From positions 1-55,255 of the forward strand of contig JAAFIA010000013.1 in NCBI GenBank assembly GCA_013298545.1: a stretch of DNA of 55,255 nt, written 5' to 3'. The DNA is from Bacteroidota bacterium (lineage in GTDB: Bacteria > Bacteroidota > Bacteroidia > Palsa-965). This document shows, one piece after another, positions 15,818 to 25,022 of this stretch (its first letter is position 1; every line of letters begins with the position of its first letter). The notes beneath the pieces are model-generated. The model was not told the DNA's origin, ran no database searches, and saw only the letters and a list, made by a program, of their open reading frames with translations. The position numbers were made by a program, and so were the translations under genes.

Positions 15818-17875
15818 TCAACGCGTTTTCTTTCCGATAAGTGCTAAAACAGCCTCTTGTGCATTCATTGCAGTTGCCGTATTTCGGCGATACGTGTTTT
15901 CCTTTGTACCGCCCAACAGACGCAATTTACAATTGTCGAGAAACTGCATATCAATGATTTTTTGCAATTCCTTTTGTGCCGCTTCATCATAAATCGGAAC
16001 AGCAACTTCTGAACGATAGTCCAGATTGCGAGTCATCCAATCTGCCGAAGATATGAAATACTTTTGCTCCCCACCATTGTGAAATATAAACACCCGACTA
16101 TGTTCCAGAAAACGCCCCACCAAGCTATACACTTCAATGTTTTCGCTAAACTTTGGAATGCCCGGAACAAGCGCACAAATACCACGAATGAGCAATCTGA
16201 TTTTTACCCCCGCTTGGCTAGCTGCATACAATTTCAAAATCATTTCGGGATCAACCAGGTTGTTCATTTTTAAAACAATCGAAGCCGGCTTTTTGTCTTT
16301 CGCAAAATCAATTTCTGTTTCAATCAATTGAATTAATCGTTTGCGCATCGAAAACGGCGACACCAACAAATGCTTATAACTCCCCGGCTTTAGGTTGTCG
16401 CGGTAAAACGCAAAAATCTTTTCCACTTCACTTGTAATTCGCTTGTCTGCTGTCAACAACGTCTTATCGGTATAAATAACAGCCGTTTTTTCGTTCAGAT
16501 TGCCGCTGCCAATATGAGCATACTGCACCGCTTTTCCATTTTCACGCCGCCGGATTAAAAATAATTTCGAGTGTACTTTTAAGTTTGGCACACCAAAAAT
16601 CACTGTTGCTCCTTCTTCTTGCAATTTATTTGCCCAGTAGATGTTGTTTTCTTCGTCAAACCGCGCTTGCAATTCCATCACAACCGTTACACGCTTGCCA
16701 TTTTTACTGGCATTGATGAGTGCTTTAACGATGTTGGAATTGTTGGCAACACGGTACAACGTAATGTCAATGGCTTCTACACGCGGATCAATCGATGCTT
16801 CGCGGAGCAAGTCAATGATGTGGTGAAACGACTGATAGGGATAGTGCAACATCACATCCTGTTGCAAAATCGCAGCAAACATGCTCTCGCCTCGTTTAAA
16901 ACGAGGATGCGATTTGGGTTTAATCGTTGGCCAAGCCAGTTCTTTGTGTTCTAAATCGGGAAACGAAATAAAATCTTTGAAATTATGATAACGCGATCCC
17001 GGAACAAGCGTATCGTGTTTGATCACTTGCAGTTTGCGCCGCAAAAAAGCAAGCATATCGAGCGGCATCGCTTCGTCATACACAAATCGAACCGGAACAC
17101 CTTTTTTGCGTTTCTTCAAACTCCCCGAAATTTTCTCGACAAAACTTTTTGAAAAATCAGTTTCAATTTCCAATTCCGCATCGCGCGTGAGCTTGATCGT
17201 GTATGCGTTTACTTGTCCGTATTCGTGTGCCGGAAAAATATCGTGCAAACAATGCCGAATAACATCGTCGAGCAACATCACATAACGCTTAGTACCAACA
17301 GCCGGCAACACCAAAAAACGCGAAATCTCATCTGTGGGAACTTCCATCAACGCATACCGGCTTTTTTTCTCTTTCAATACCCGCTGCAGTTTGATGGCGA
17401 GGTAAATGGATTTGTCTTTGAGATAAGGGAATTTTGGTGCATGATCTACCATGACCGGAAACAAATGTGGAAGCACCTGCTCACTGAAATAATTCCGCAC
17501 AAAAACACTTTGTTCGCGAGTTAAATGTTTCTCATCAACAATATAAATGCCTTGTTGTTCTAGCTCGCGAACAATAGCACGATAAATACGATCAAATTTT
17601 TGTGTCGAACTTAAAACGCGCTTGTGAATTTGCTCTAAAATGACATCAGGATCGCCACCAATAGCCTCGCGCACACGCTTCCCGAGTTTGGCCATACGCT
17701 TGAGCGTAGCCACGCGCACCCGAAAAAACTCATCGCGGTTGTTTGAAAAAATTCCGAGAAAACGAAGGCGTTCCAGCAACGGATTGGAAGTGTCTTCGGC
17801 TTCCTGCAATACCCGTTCATTGAACGAAAGCCAGCTTAATTCACGATTGACAAGCGGAATTTTTTTAATGTTCAT
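15818..17875 (-). CDS. ppk1: Polyphosphate kinase 1
   Basis: Ppk1 polymerises the gamma-phosphate of ATP into polyphosphate, reversibly, with an autophosphorylated histidine. The 685-residue protein opens NRELSWLSFNERVLQEAED and contains FRVRVATLKRMAKLG (N-domain). It then has two phospholipase-D-like C-domains: YAHIGSGNLNEKTAVIYTD with the catalytic histidine, and HNGGEQKYFISSADWMTRNLDYRSEVAVPI with the second conserved histidine. The length and order fit the family. I start at the ATG at 17875; a TTG two codons upstream is less likely. A TATATTTG promoter box lies 25 bases upstream, and ppx follows after 17 bases. Confidence 0.97.
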   Translation of the reverse strand: MNIKKIPLVNRELSWLSFNERVLQEAEDTSNPLLERLRFLGIFSNNRDEFFRVRVATLKRMAKLGKRVREAIGGDPDVILEQIHKRVLSSTQKFDRIYRAIVRELEQQGIYIVDEKHLTREQSVFVRNYFSEQVLPHLFPVMVDHAPKFPYLKDKSIYLAIKLQRVLKEKKSRYALMEVPTDEISRFLVLPAVGTKRYVMLLDDVIRHCLHDIFPAHEYGQVNAYTIKLTRDAELEIETDFSKSFVEKISGSLKKRKKGVPVRFVYDEAMPLDMLAFLRRKLQVIKHDTLVPGSRYHNFKDFISFPDLEHKELAWPTIKPKSHPRFKRGESMFAAILQQDVMLHYPYQSFHHIIDLLREASIDPRVEAIDITLYRVANNSNIVKALINASKNGKRVTVVMELQARFDEENNIYWANKLQEEGATVIFGVPNLKVHSKLFLIRRRENGKAVQYAHIGSGNLNEKTAVIYTDKTLLTADKRITSEVEKIFAFYRDNLKPGSYKHLLVSPFSMRKRLIQLIETEIDFAKDKKPASIVLKMNNLVDPEMILKLYAASQAGVKIRLLIRGICALVPGIPKFSENIEVYSLVGRFLEHSRVFIFHNGGEQKYFISSADWMTRNLDYRSEVAVPIYDEAAQKELQKIIDMQFLDNCKLRLLGGTKENTYRRNTATAMNAQEAVLALIGKKTR

Positions 17876-17900
17876 ACGCAAAAAGAAATTTTCTTGGCAG

Positions 17901-17908
17901 CAAATATA
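17901..17908 (-). promoter_or_regulatory. -7 box (TATATTTG) for the ppk1-ppx operon
   Basis: On the minus strand TATATTTG matches TAnnTTTG exactly and ends 25 bases before the ppk1 ATG at 17875. Confidence 0.6.
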
Positions 17909-17962
17909 CAGCGATTGCTATGCGCGTTTGGGAATTAACATAGACTTCATATTGTTTTGCGC

Positions 17963-18460
17963 TCACTCCATTTCTTTTTTCGGGAAATCGAGTGTTTGTA
18001 AATGTCCTTTGCTTAAATCAAACGCAGCCCATTTTGAAGCCTGAAATACGATGGTTGCAATACCCGAAGTTGGCAAATTTTCGAGCGAGGCATCGGTAAG
18101 CGAATTGACTAAGGATGTTAATGTTGGGTTATGTCCAAAAATCGCAACCTGCTTGATGTGATCTGGCAATGAAGCGCAAAGATCGTGGTAGTTTTTTTCG
18201 GGTGCTTCATACAATTCTGCCGCAAGTTGAATTTTATTTTCTGAGTACCCAATGGCTCGTGCAAAAATAAGTGCTGTGGTAATGGCCCGATTTGCACCAC
18301 TCGAAAGCATTAAATCAGGAACACTTTTGTTTTGTTTCCACCGCGCCGCCATCGCATACGCATCGCGCAACCCACGCGCATTCAACGGACGATCAATATC
18401 TGCTACTTCAGGAAAATCCCACGAAGATTTTGCATGACGAATTAAGTGCAAGGTCAACAT
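17963..18460 (-). CDS. SixA-like histidine phosphatase (phosphoglycerate mutase superfamily)
   Basis: This 165-residue protein carries the RHG-type motif at its N-terminus, MLTLHLIRHAKSSW (H9 as the phospho-acceptor). LSSGANRAITTALIFA and IFGHNPTLTSLVN follow, the latter giving the second catalytic histidine. The length and the KSSW variant fit the SixA branch, whose E. coli member dephosphorylates phosphohistidine in signalling and phosphotransfer proteins. The ATG at 18460 is used; a TTG at 18475 would add five residues. It lies 87 bases upstream of ppk1 on the same strand but the ppk1 promoter box lies between them, so the two are probably separate units. Confidence 0.88.
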   Translation of the reverse strand: MLTLHLIRHAKSSWDFPEVADIDRPLNARGLRDAYAMAARWKQNKSVPDLMLSSGANRAITTALIFARAIGYSENKIQLAAELYEAPEKNYHDLCASLPDHIKQVAIFGHNPTLTSLVNSLTDASLENLPTSGIATIVFQASKWAAFDLSKGHLQTLDFPKKEME

Positions 18461-18580
18461 CTGCCGAAGGTACAATCACTTTTCTAAAAAAGCCAATTAT
18501 CCCCGATTGATCTGGTGCAGCACCAAATGCCAGCATTAAAAATATAGTGCTATGCGTGCATAGTATTCTCCGCAAAGAAT

Positions 18581-18588
18581 TATATTTG
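18581..18588 (+). promoter_or_regulatory. -7 box (TATATTTG) for the FadL-like porin gene
   Basis: TATATTTG is an exact TAnnTTTG match ending 4 bases before the ATG at 18593, again implying a nearly leaderless transcript. Confidence 0.55.
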
Positions 18589-18592
18589 AGCA

Positions 18593-19822
18593 ATGCAACG
18601 CATTTTCCTCTTTTTATTCTGCTGTGTTTTTGCTGCCAATATGCATGCTGGCGGGTTTCAACTCAATGCCCAAGGCCAACGCCAATTGGGAATGGGGCAT
18701 ACCGGAACAGGTTTACTCCTCAATAACAGTACACTCTTTTTTAATCCAGGTGGTTTATCCTTCCTCGATACTTCGTGGCAGTTTTCGGTGGGTGCCTCCC
18801 TACTTTTTCCGCGCACCGTTTACGGCGAAATTAGTCCAGGTGTTTATACTTCCGAAACCGTGCACAACATCGGAACACCCTTTCAACTATACGCTAGCGG
18901 CCGTTTTGCTAAAGCACCCAAGTTGGCCGTTGGTCTCGGCGTTTATACACCATTCGGCTCACGCGTGCAATGGCCCAACGACTGGAAAGGACAATTTCTG
19001 ATTCGTGAAATTAACCTCAAAACAATTTTTATTCAACCCACAGCTGCATATCAAATCAATGAACACATTGGCGTTGGTGCCGGATTTGTTTATGCAACCG
19101 GCGGATTTAGTTTGCGAAAAGGTGTTCCCGTTCAAGACACAACAGGCGCTTATGGCGAAGCCGTTCTCGATGGAAAAGCTTCTGGAATTGGATTTAATGC
19201 TGGAATCTACCTGCGTTTTACAGATAATTGGTCGCTCGGATTGAGTTACCGATCTGCGGTAAACGTTGCCGTAGAAAACGGATCGGCAGATTTTACAGTA
19301 CCCCATTCACTAGCAGAATATTTTCCTGAAAACACATTTTCTACTTCCATTAAACTTCCGCAAGTCATCAATGTGGGCATTGGCTACAGCCACAACAAAT
19401 GGAAATTTGCGTTAGATGTCAATTATGTTGGCTGGAAAAGTTACGACACCCTGCGCATCGACTTTGCAACCAATACCGATAAGCTTGACGATATTCGCTC
19501 GCCACGTCAGTATAAAAATTCATCCATTGTGCGTCTTGGCGCAGAATATGCACTCACCCCAAAAATTCAAGTACGTGCTGGATCATATCTTGATTTTACA
19601 CCCGTTCAAGATGGCTATTTAACACCCGAAACACCCGACAACGACCGTTTAGGAATAACGTGTGGAGCAAGTTTCCAGCTCACTAATAATTTCGGAGCAG
19701 ATGTTTCGCTGTTGTTTACGCACGCTAAACCACGCACCGATACGAATTTAGAAACCGGATTTTCCGGAACATTCCAAACCCGCGCCATTGCCCCCGGCTT
19801 TGCGCTACACTACGCCTTCTGA
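18593..19822 (+). CDS. OmpP1/FadL/TodX-family outer-membrane transport protein
   Basis: This 409-residue outer-membrane barrel has a signal peptide (MQRIFLFLFCCVFAANMHA). The mature N-terminus, GGFQLNAQGQRQLGMGHTGTGLLLNNSTLFFNPGGLSFL, is the FadL hatch signature with its NPA/NPG-like element. The rest alternates amphipathic strands with loops and ends in an aromatic residue (HYAF), as expected for BAM-inserted barrels. Family members import long-chain fatty acids or aromatic hydrocarbons. The esterase gene starts 14 bases downstream, so the pair may release and take up a hydrophobic acid; that link is inference. Confidence 0.92.
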   Translation: MQRIFLFLFCCVFAANMHAGGFQLNAQGQRQLGMGHTGTGLLLNNSTLFFNPGGLSFLDTSWQFSVGASLLFPRTVYGEISPGVYTSETVHNIGTPFQLYASGRFAKAPKLAVGLGVYTPFGSRVQWPNDWKGQFLIREINLKTIFIQPTAAYQINEHIGVGAGFVYATGGFSLRKGVPVQDTTGAYGEAVLDGKASGIGFNAGIYLRFTDNWSLGLSYRSAVNVAVENGSADFTVPHSLAEYFPENTFSTSIKLPQVINVGIGYSHNKWKFALDVNYVGWKSYDTLRIDFATNTDKLDDIRSPRQYKNSSIVRLGAEYALTPKIQVRAGSYLDFTPVQDGYLTPETPDNDRLGITCGASFQLTNNFGADVSLLFTHAKPRTDTNLETGFSGTFQTRAIAPGFALHYAF

Positions 19823-19836
19823 AAACCAAAAACCAA

Positions 19837-21108
19837 ATGAAAAAAATCTACCTCACGCTTTTTGTTGCACTGCTTGCACTCACGCAATCGCTCCATGCAC
19901 AGATCAACTGCAACGGACTTCGCTACCACGATTTTGTCTTTCAAGACTCTTCCGTTACCAATATTGTTTACGGATCAAATGTGGCAGCCAACGGAAATAA
20001 TTTTTCGTTGAAAATGGATATTTGGATGCCTAAAGGTGATGTTGAGCAATTGCGCCCGCTCATTATCCTCGCGCATGGCGGAAACTTTCTCGGCGGCTCA
20101 AAATCAGGCCCCGATGTGTTGCAACTGAGCAAAGACCTGTCTAAAATGGGCTATGTGGTTGCCTCAATTGATTACCGCGTTGGAATGACGAATTTTCCTT
20201 TCCCCGGTCCAGACAGTACCGATGCTACGGAAGCCGTGATCCGTGGTTTGCACGATGCCCGCGCCGCCGTTCGCTTTTTCCGTAAAAATGTGGCAACGAG
20301 CAACAACCAATACCGCATCGATACCAGCAATATCTATTTTGCAGGCGTTTCGGCAGGTGGTTTCATGGCCCTTCACCTCGCTTACCTCGACAATATTTCC
20401 GAATTCCCAACATGGGCTGATACCACAAATCAACCCGGATTGACAGGAGGCTTGGAAGGGAATAGTGGAAATCCAGGTTATTCTTCCAACGTCAAAGCCG
20501 TGATCAATATCTGTGGCGCACTTGGCGATAGCGCATGGATTCAGGCTGGCGATGAACCAGCACTTCTCTTGCATGGCGATGCTGACGGAACTGTTCCTTA
20601 CGGTTCGGCACAAATTGTTTTGTTGGGTGTTTATCCGTTGTTGCAAGTTGATGGCTCGTTCTCTGTCAATCACCGACTTGATCAAATGGGTGTAACCAAT
20701 TGCTTTGAAACACACGAAGGGCAAGACCACGTTCCGCACATGAACGATCCTGCTTATTATGACACAACGATTGTACTCATGCGCAATTTTCTCGTACATT
20801 ACGTCTGTGGCGATCCGTTGAATTGCAATTACACAACCGCAGTAGGAATAGACGAAAATCATGCACTCGGAAGTGTATTGCCCGTATTCCCCAATCCAAA
20901 CAATGGAAATTTCACCGTAGATCTTTCGCGGTTGGCTGGATCCGATTTTACTGTTGACGTAATTGATGCGCGTGGTGCGGTTGTTGCTTCATACACCGGA
21001 TTAGGAAACGAGCAACTGATGATTCAAGAAAATTTGAATGCAGGAATGTATATTGTCCGCGTAAAAGGAAACGATTTGCAATACATCCGCAAAATTGTGA
21101 TTCAGTAA
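19837..21108 (+). CDS. Secreted alpha/beta-hydrolase esterase with T9SS sorting domain
   Basis: This 423-residue secreted protein starts with MKKIYLTLFVALLALTQSLHAQ. The hydrolase core has the oxyanion HGGN (80-83), the nucleophile elbow GVSAGG (S172), an acid in LHGDADGTVPY (D248 or D250) and a histidine in GQDHVPH (H298). This matches carboxylesterase/acyl esterase types. The C-terminal ~75 residues from VFPNPNNGNFTVDLS to YIRKIVIQ form a T9SS type A domain. The enzyme is thus likely displayed on the cell surface, and it is probably co-transcribed with the FadL-like porin 14 bases upstream. A strong terminator-like hairpin begins 56 bases after the stop. Confidence 0.88.
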   Translation: MKKIYLTLFVALLALTQSLHAQINCNGLRYHDFVFQDSSVTNIVYGSNVAANGNNFSLKMDIWMPKGDVEQLRPLIILAHGGNFLGGSKSGPDVLQLSKDLSKMGYVVASIDYRVGMTNFPFPGPDSTDATEAVIRGLHDARAAVRFFRKNVATSNNQYRIDTSNIYFAGVSAGGFMALHLAYLDNISEFPTWADTTNQPGLTGGLEGNSGNPGYSSNVKAVINICGALGDSAWIQAGDEPALLLHGDADGTVPYGSAQIVLLGVYPLLQVDGSFSVNHRLDQMGVTNCFETHEGQDHVPHMNDPAYYDTTIVLMRNFLVHYVCGDPLNCNYTTAVGIDENHALGSVLPVFPNPNNGNFTVDLSRLAGSDFTVDVIDARGAVVASYTGLGNEQLMIQENLNAGMYIVRVKGNDLQYIRKIVIQ

Positions 21109-21133
21109 ACCAAATCTATTTTACAACTACCTT

Positions 21134-24118
21134 GTGTTGTATCTGAACGAGTTTTTTCGATCGAACAAAGCCGCCTTCCTGTTAAGCAGGTTGGCGGCTT
21201 TGTTGTTTTTGGCGATCTCTTCCGAAAAAGCATGCGCCCAAAATCGCCAGATACGCACAGTCGAACAATTTAAAATAGACGAAGGACTGACTCAGAATAA
21301 TAACGACGTAATTGAGATTGATAGCCAAGGAAAAATATGGGTAAGTGGGCCAGGAGGAACGCAATGGAGCAATGGACGAGAATTTTTTGCCATAGAAAAG
21401 AATAAAACAAGCCACGGATTGCCCAGCACGGAGCAAACGCAGATGATGTCCTTGAAAGATGGACGAATGCTTTTTCGAACAACAGAAGGATTAAGTTTCT
21501 ATGACCCACAAACACATCGATTTGAGCATCATGCCTGTCAAGCAATCAAAAACGAATTCGTAAAACGCATCCTACTCGAAACACCAACGCAAATTTGGTT
21601 TGCCTGTGTTGAAAAAATAATCGTTGTCCGAAAAAAAGACTTTCTGCTTGAGCGAAAAATTCCACTCGCTAATTTCAAACTACCTAGTTTTCAAGCACTA
21701 GATACGCTTAATAACACACTCTGTATCTATGGCGATTCGCTTGCTTTCATAGACATTAAAAAAATGGAAATTAGCGCAAAAATCCCCGCGCCAAAAATCA
21801 TAGGGGAAAATAAAATATGGGGATTTCATCTCATTACGCCAAAATCGGTTGCTATTTATTTTTCCGATCAAATTTGTGTCTATGATACACGTTCCTTGCT
21901 TGTAACAAAGCACTTTAATTGGGATCCCGCTATGCGATTCATTAAGCCCGGATGCCAATTGCAATACATTAGAAGAAGTGCGTACAGTTATGTTGTTGCC
22001 GCTTCAAACCAGCTATTTGAAATCAACTTTAAAACAAACACATGGACACAGTTTTTAACAAGTAAAGGACTACTTTTTGATCAAGGCAATTTTACAGACA
22101 TTGGTTTGGACAGCCATGTAATTTGGCTGACAACAAGTACACAAGGTGTTTTTAAAATGAACTTGTTTGACGAACGTGTTCGGTATTTCGGAACAGGGAT
22201 TGAAGCAGAAAACTTTATCAAATGTATTCATGTTAGCAAAAAAAGCAATTGCGTTTTAGCTGGAACCTTTGAAAAAGGCTTGCTCATTTTTGATACGCTT
22301 GGCAATTTAATTCATCGGAGAACACTTATTGACGAACGTTTTCCAAACGGCAAAACCGTTTCCGCAATCATCGATTTTGATGCAGATTCTTGGTTGCTTG
22401 CTATGTATGAAACAGGCCGTATTTATAGGCTATATGCCAAGGATTGGCGTATCGAATATGTTGGTGGAAATGGCGACAAACAAATTAGTTATTATGGCGA
22501 GTTTCGTAAACTTCAAGACGGACGTATTCTGTATGGCGAAGATATTTTGATATACGATGGCGTAAACTTTAAGGTAGATCAAATGGCTGTTTTGAGTGGT
22601 AGCGTGTTGCAGACTAAAGCTGGTGTGTTGTGGTATTACCGGAATAAGAGCACTTCTATTGTTGCTAAAAATAACGTACGCAAAGACATTTCAATGCCCA
22701 GCAATGCCCGCATCAAACAGCTTGCCGAAGATCAACACCAGCAAGTGTGGATGGCAACAGATCAAGGCTTGCTCTTGTACACTGAGCAAGGAGAATTTAT
22801 TCGTTCATACACCCGCAAAGATGGCTTGCCCGACGATCAAATATACGCTTTGGCTATTTCGCAAGATGGTGCTGTTTGGTTCAGTCACAACAAAGGATTG
22901 ACGTGCCTGAGAAACAATGTGTTTGTAAATTTTCCAGCCCATTTCGGATTGCAAGACAATGAATTCAACTCATCCTGTGTATTTCAATCTCCCGATGGGC
23001 AGCTTTTTTTTGGTGGTATCAATGGTATTACAGCGTTTTATCCAAACGATTTACTGAATCGCATACGTCCTCCACAAATAAAAATTGCTGCACTTCGTGT
23101 CAATGACAATCCGTTTTTTGCAGATTCATGCTATTGGAAAATTGATCGGCTGGATTTGTCTTATGCACAACACATTCTAGCAATAGATTTTTTTGCATCA
23201 GGTATGTTGCCGTATTCCGATTATGTTTATCAGTACCGCGTTATTGGTGTTGATCGCGAATGGGTCAATGCTGAAAACTCAGGAGCACTCCGATACCAGT
23301 TAGATCCAGGTTCATACACAATAGAACTGTATGCCGGAACAAAATTCGATTCCTCAGCGAAAGCACAAAAAGTAATTCAAGTTCTTGTGCATAAGCCGTG
23401 GTACCAAATGTGGTGGTTTATACTTTGTGTTGCTATGCTCATCCTTCTTCTGATATGGCAACTCGTAAACTACATCAATCGGTTGCGTTATCGAAAACAA
23501 TTGCAAGAACTAAAAATTCAACAAGAACTCGAAAACGAACGCCAGCGCATCAGCCGCGATTTGCACGACAATATGGGTGCCTATACATCGGCCCTGATTG
23601 CCAATGTACAACAACTGGAAGCTAAAATTGGCGCATCGCCAGACCTTGGTAAAATGCAAAGTAATGCAGAACAAATTCTTTCCAGTCTGCGCGAAACAAT
23701 TTGGGTACTCAACAACCGTGAAGTGAGTATGCAATCGTTTAGCGATACATTTAAAAACTATTGTTTTAAAGTGCTGCGCAATTTTGAAGACATTGCGTTT
23801 GATGCAGAAGAAAATTTTTCTGGAGAAGAAAAAATGTCCGCTACACGAGCCATTCACCTGCAAAAAATCCTTCAAGAAGGCATTCAGAATACAATTAAAC
23901 ACACACAAGCAACCCAAATTCGGTTTTTGATTGAAAACACAAACGGCTTGAAATTGACCTTGGAAGATAATGGCCTAGGATTCTCTGTCGATTCTATCGA
24001 AAAAGGACACGGTCTCGAAAATATGCATTGGAGGGCCGAAAAAGCAGACTGCACCCTTGAAATCAAATCACTTGCTAGTCAAGGAACAAAAATCACCATT
24101 ACGGCAAATCAAACCTAA
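21134..24118 (+). CDS. Two-component sensor kinase: beta-propeller, Y_Y_Y, TM, HisKA_3, HATPase
   Basis: This ~994-residue membrane sensor has a signal peptide/anchor (residues ~12-36, ending EKACAQ) and a periplasmic region of two-component-regulator propeller repeats (~45-640, for example LPDDQIYALAISQDGAVWFSHNKGL). A Y_Y_Y domain (~655-755) follows, then one transmembrane helix (WWFILCVAMLILLLIWQLV) and a short coiled coil. The HisKA_3 dimerisation domain has H811 in RISRDLHDNMG, and the ATPase domain has EGIQNTIKHT, DNGLGF and GHGLENM. It should phosphorylate the NarL-type regulator encoded 55 bases downstream. No ATG is available; the GTG at 21134 is the best start, with TTG 21137 as the alternative. 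The start is uncertain because a terminator hairpin follows it at once. Confidence 0.85.
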   Translation: MLYLNEFFRSNKAAFLLSRLAALLFLAISSEKACAQNRQIRTVEQFKIDEGLTQNNNDVIEIDSQGKIWVSGPGGTQWSNGREFFAIEKNKTSHGLPSTEQTQMMSLKDGRMLFRTTEGLSFYDPQTHRFEHHACQAIKNEFVKRILLETPTQIWFACVEKIIVVRKKDFLLERKIPLANFKLPSFQALDTLNNTLCIYGDSLAFIDIKKMEISAKIPAPKIIGENKIWGFHLITPKSVAIYFSDQICVYDTRSLLVTKHFNWDPAMRFIKPGCQLQYIRRSAYSYVVAASNQLFEINFKTNTWTQFLTSKGLLFDQGNFTDIGLDSHVIWLTTSTQGVFKMNLFDERVRYFGTGIEAENFIKCIHVSKKSNCVLAGTFEKGLLIFDTLGNLIHRRTLIDERFPNGKTVSAIIDFDADSWLLAMYETGRIYRLYAKDWRIEYVGGNGDKQISYYGEFRKLQDGRILYGEDILIYDGVNFKVDQMAVLSGSVLQTKAGVLWYYRNKSTSIVAKNNVRKDISMPSNARIKQLAEDQHQQVWMATDQGLLLYTEQGEFIRSYTRKDGLPDDQIYALAISQDGAVWFSHNKGLTCLRNNVFVNFPAHFGLQDNEFNSSCVFQSPDGQLFFGGINGITAFYPNDLLNRIRPPQIKIAALRVNDNPFFADSCYWKIDRLDLSYAQHILAIDFFASGMLPYSDYVYQYRVIGVDREWVNAENSGALRYQLDPGSYTIELYAGTKFDSSAKAQKVIQVLVHKPWYQMWWFILCVAMLILLLIWQLVNYINRLRYRKQLQELKIQQELENERQRISRDLHDNMGAYTSALIANVQQLEAKIGASPDLGKMQSNAEQILSSLRETIWVLNNREVSMQSFSDTFKNYCFKVLRNFEDIAFDAEENFSGEEKMSATRAIHLQKILQEGIQNTIKHTQATQIRFLIENTNGLKLTLEDNGLGFSVDSIEKGHGLENMHWRAEKADCTLEIKSLASQGTKITITANQT
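21164..21210 (+). terminator. Strong intrinsic terminator/attenuator hairpin inside the sensor-kinase leader
   Basis: AACAAAGCCGCC (21164-21175) pairs perfectly with GGCGGCTTTGTT (21193-21204). The 17-base loop contains a further CCTG/CAGG stem, and GTTTTT follows. It is well placed to terminate the porin-esterase transcript. It also lies within the open frame of the next gene, where it encodes part of the signal peptide. Confidence 0.75.
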
Positions 24119-24172
24119 AATAGTCTTTAGCGATTAGGCGAAAATCATTTTGAATAGTGGATATTTGTTCCT

Positions 24173-24844
24173 ATGCCAATTCAACTTGCACTTGTTGACG
24201 ATAAACCCATCAACCGCCAAACGGTAAAAGATAAAATTGCGGGTTATCGCGAAATTCGTCTTTTGCTCGAAGCACGTGATGGCGTCGATTTTATTACACA
24301 GCTCAAAGCCAGTTCTGTCTTGCCCGATGTGGTACTCATGGATTTGGAAATGCCTCAAATGGATGGTATTCGGACAATCTATGAAGCAACAGCGCTTTAC
24401 CCACAAATTAAGTTTATTGTACTCACGGTTTTTGAAGACACCGACAAAATTTTTGACGCGATTCGCGCCGGCGCAAGTGGCTATTTACTAAAAGAAGATT
24501 CTGCCGTCAACATTGTCGATGCCATTACCAATGTATATGAATACAACGGTATTCCCATGAGTCCGGGAATTGCCCGTAAAGCGATGGATATTCTTCGCCA
24601 AATGCCCGTGCATACGCACATCGAGGCAGAAGAAAAATCAACAATTGACGAACCGGGCCTGAGCGACCGTGAAATGGATATTTTGCGCGAACTGATTAGC
24701 GGGAGAAACTATAAATTTATTGGCGAAAAACTTTTCATTTCCCCGTTAACCGTGCGCAAACATGTAGCGAATATTTACAAGAAACTACACGTTAGTAGCC
24801 GCGCCGAAATCATCAACCTCGCACATAAAAAAAAATGGATTTAA
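24173..24844 (+). CDS. NarL/FixJ-type response regulator (REC + LuxR HTH)
   Basis: This 223-residue regulator has a receiver domain (residues 1-125; acidic pair D9-D10, phospho-acceptor D57 in VVLMDLEMPQMDG, T/K switch residues). A linker leads to a C-terminal GerE/LuxR helix-turn-helix (~158-220; LSDREMDILRELISGRNYKFIGEKLFISPLTVRKHV). It lies directly downstream of the propeller sensor kinase, its presumed partner. In Bacteroidota such pairs control nutrient-uptake or envelope genes. The adjacent envelope genes 25023-27044 and the upstream porin-esterase pair are candidate targets by position only. Confidence 0.93.
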   Translation: MPIQLALVDDKPINRQTVKDKIAGYREIRLLLEARDGVDFITQLKASSVLPDVVLMDLEMPQMDGIRTIYEATALYPQIKFIVLTVFEDTDKIFDAIRAGASGYLLKEDSAVNIVDAITNVYEYNGIPMSPGIARKAMDILRQMPVHTHIEAEEKSTIDEPGLSDREMDILRELISGRNYKFIGEKLFISPLTVRKHVANIYKKLHVSSRAEIINLAHKKKWI

Positions 24845-25022
24845 TGTCCCAAAATCATTTAGCCATTCGTTCCGAGGGATGAAAAACATGCCCGACACAA
24901 TTCAACAACACGATCTCGGCTAACCTCAACGCAATTTTATCGCTAGTGAGTATTGCCTGAGATAGTCCATCAAACTACTTTAGCCACTCAAAATGATCCC
25001 AACTAAAAACAAAATACGATCT

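Noticed and set aside
20164-20862. 232-codon minus-strand frame inside the T9SS esterase
   Set aside because: The plus-strand product has a full catalytic triad, signal peptide and T9SS domain; the antisense frame has no recognisable domain.
21128-21135. -7 promoter box TACCTTGT for the propeller kinase
   Set aside because: It is off the TAnnTTTG consensus and would place the transcription start downstream of the chosen GTG, so I did not call it.
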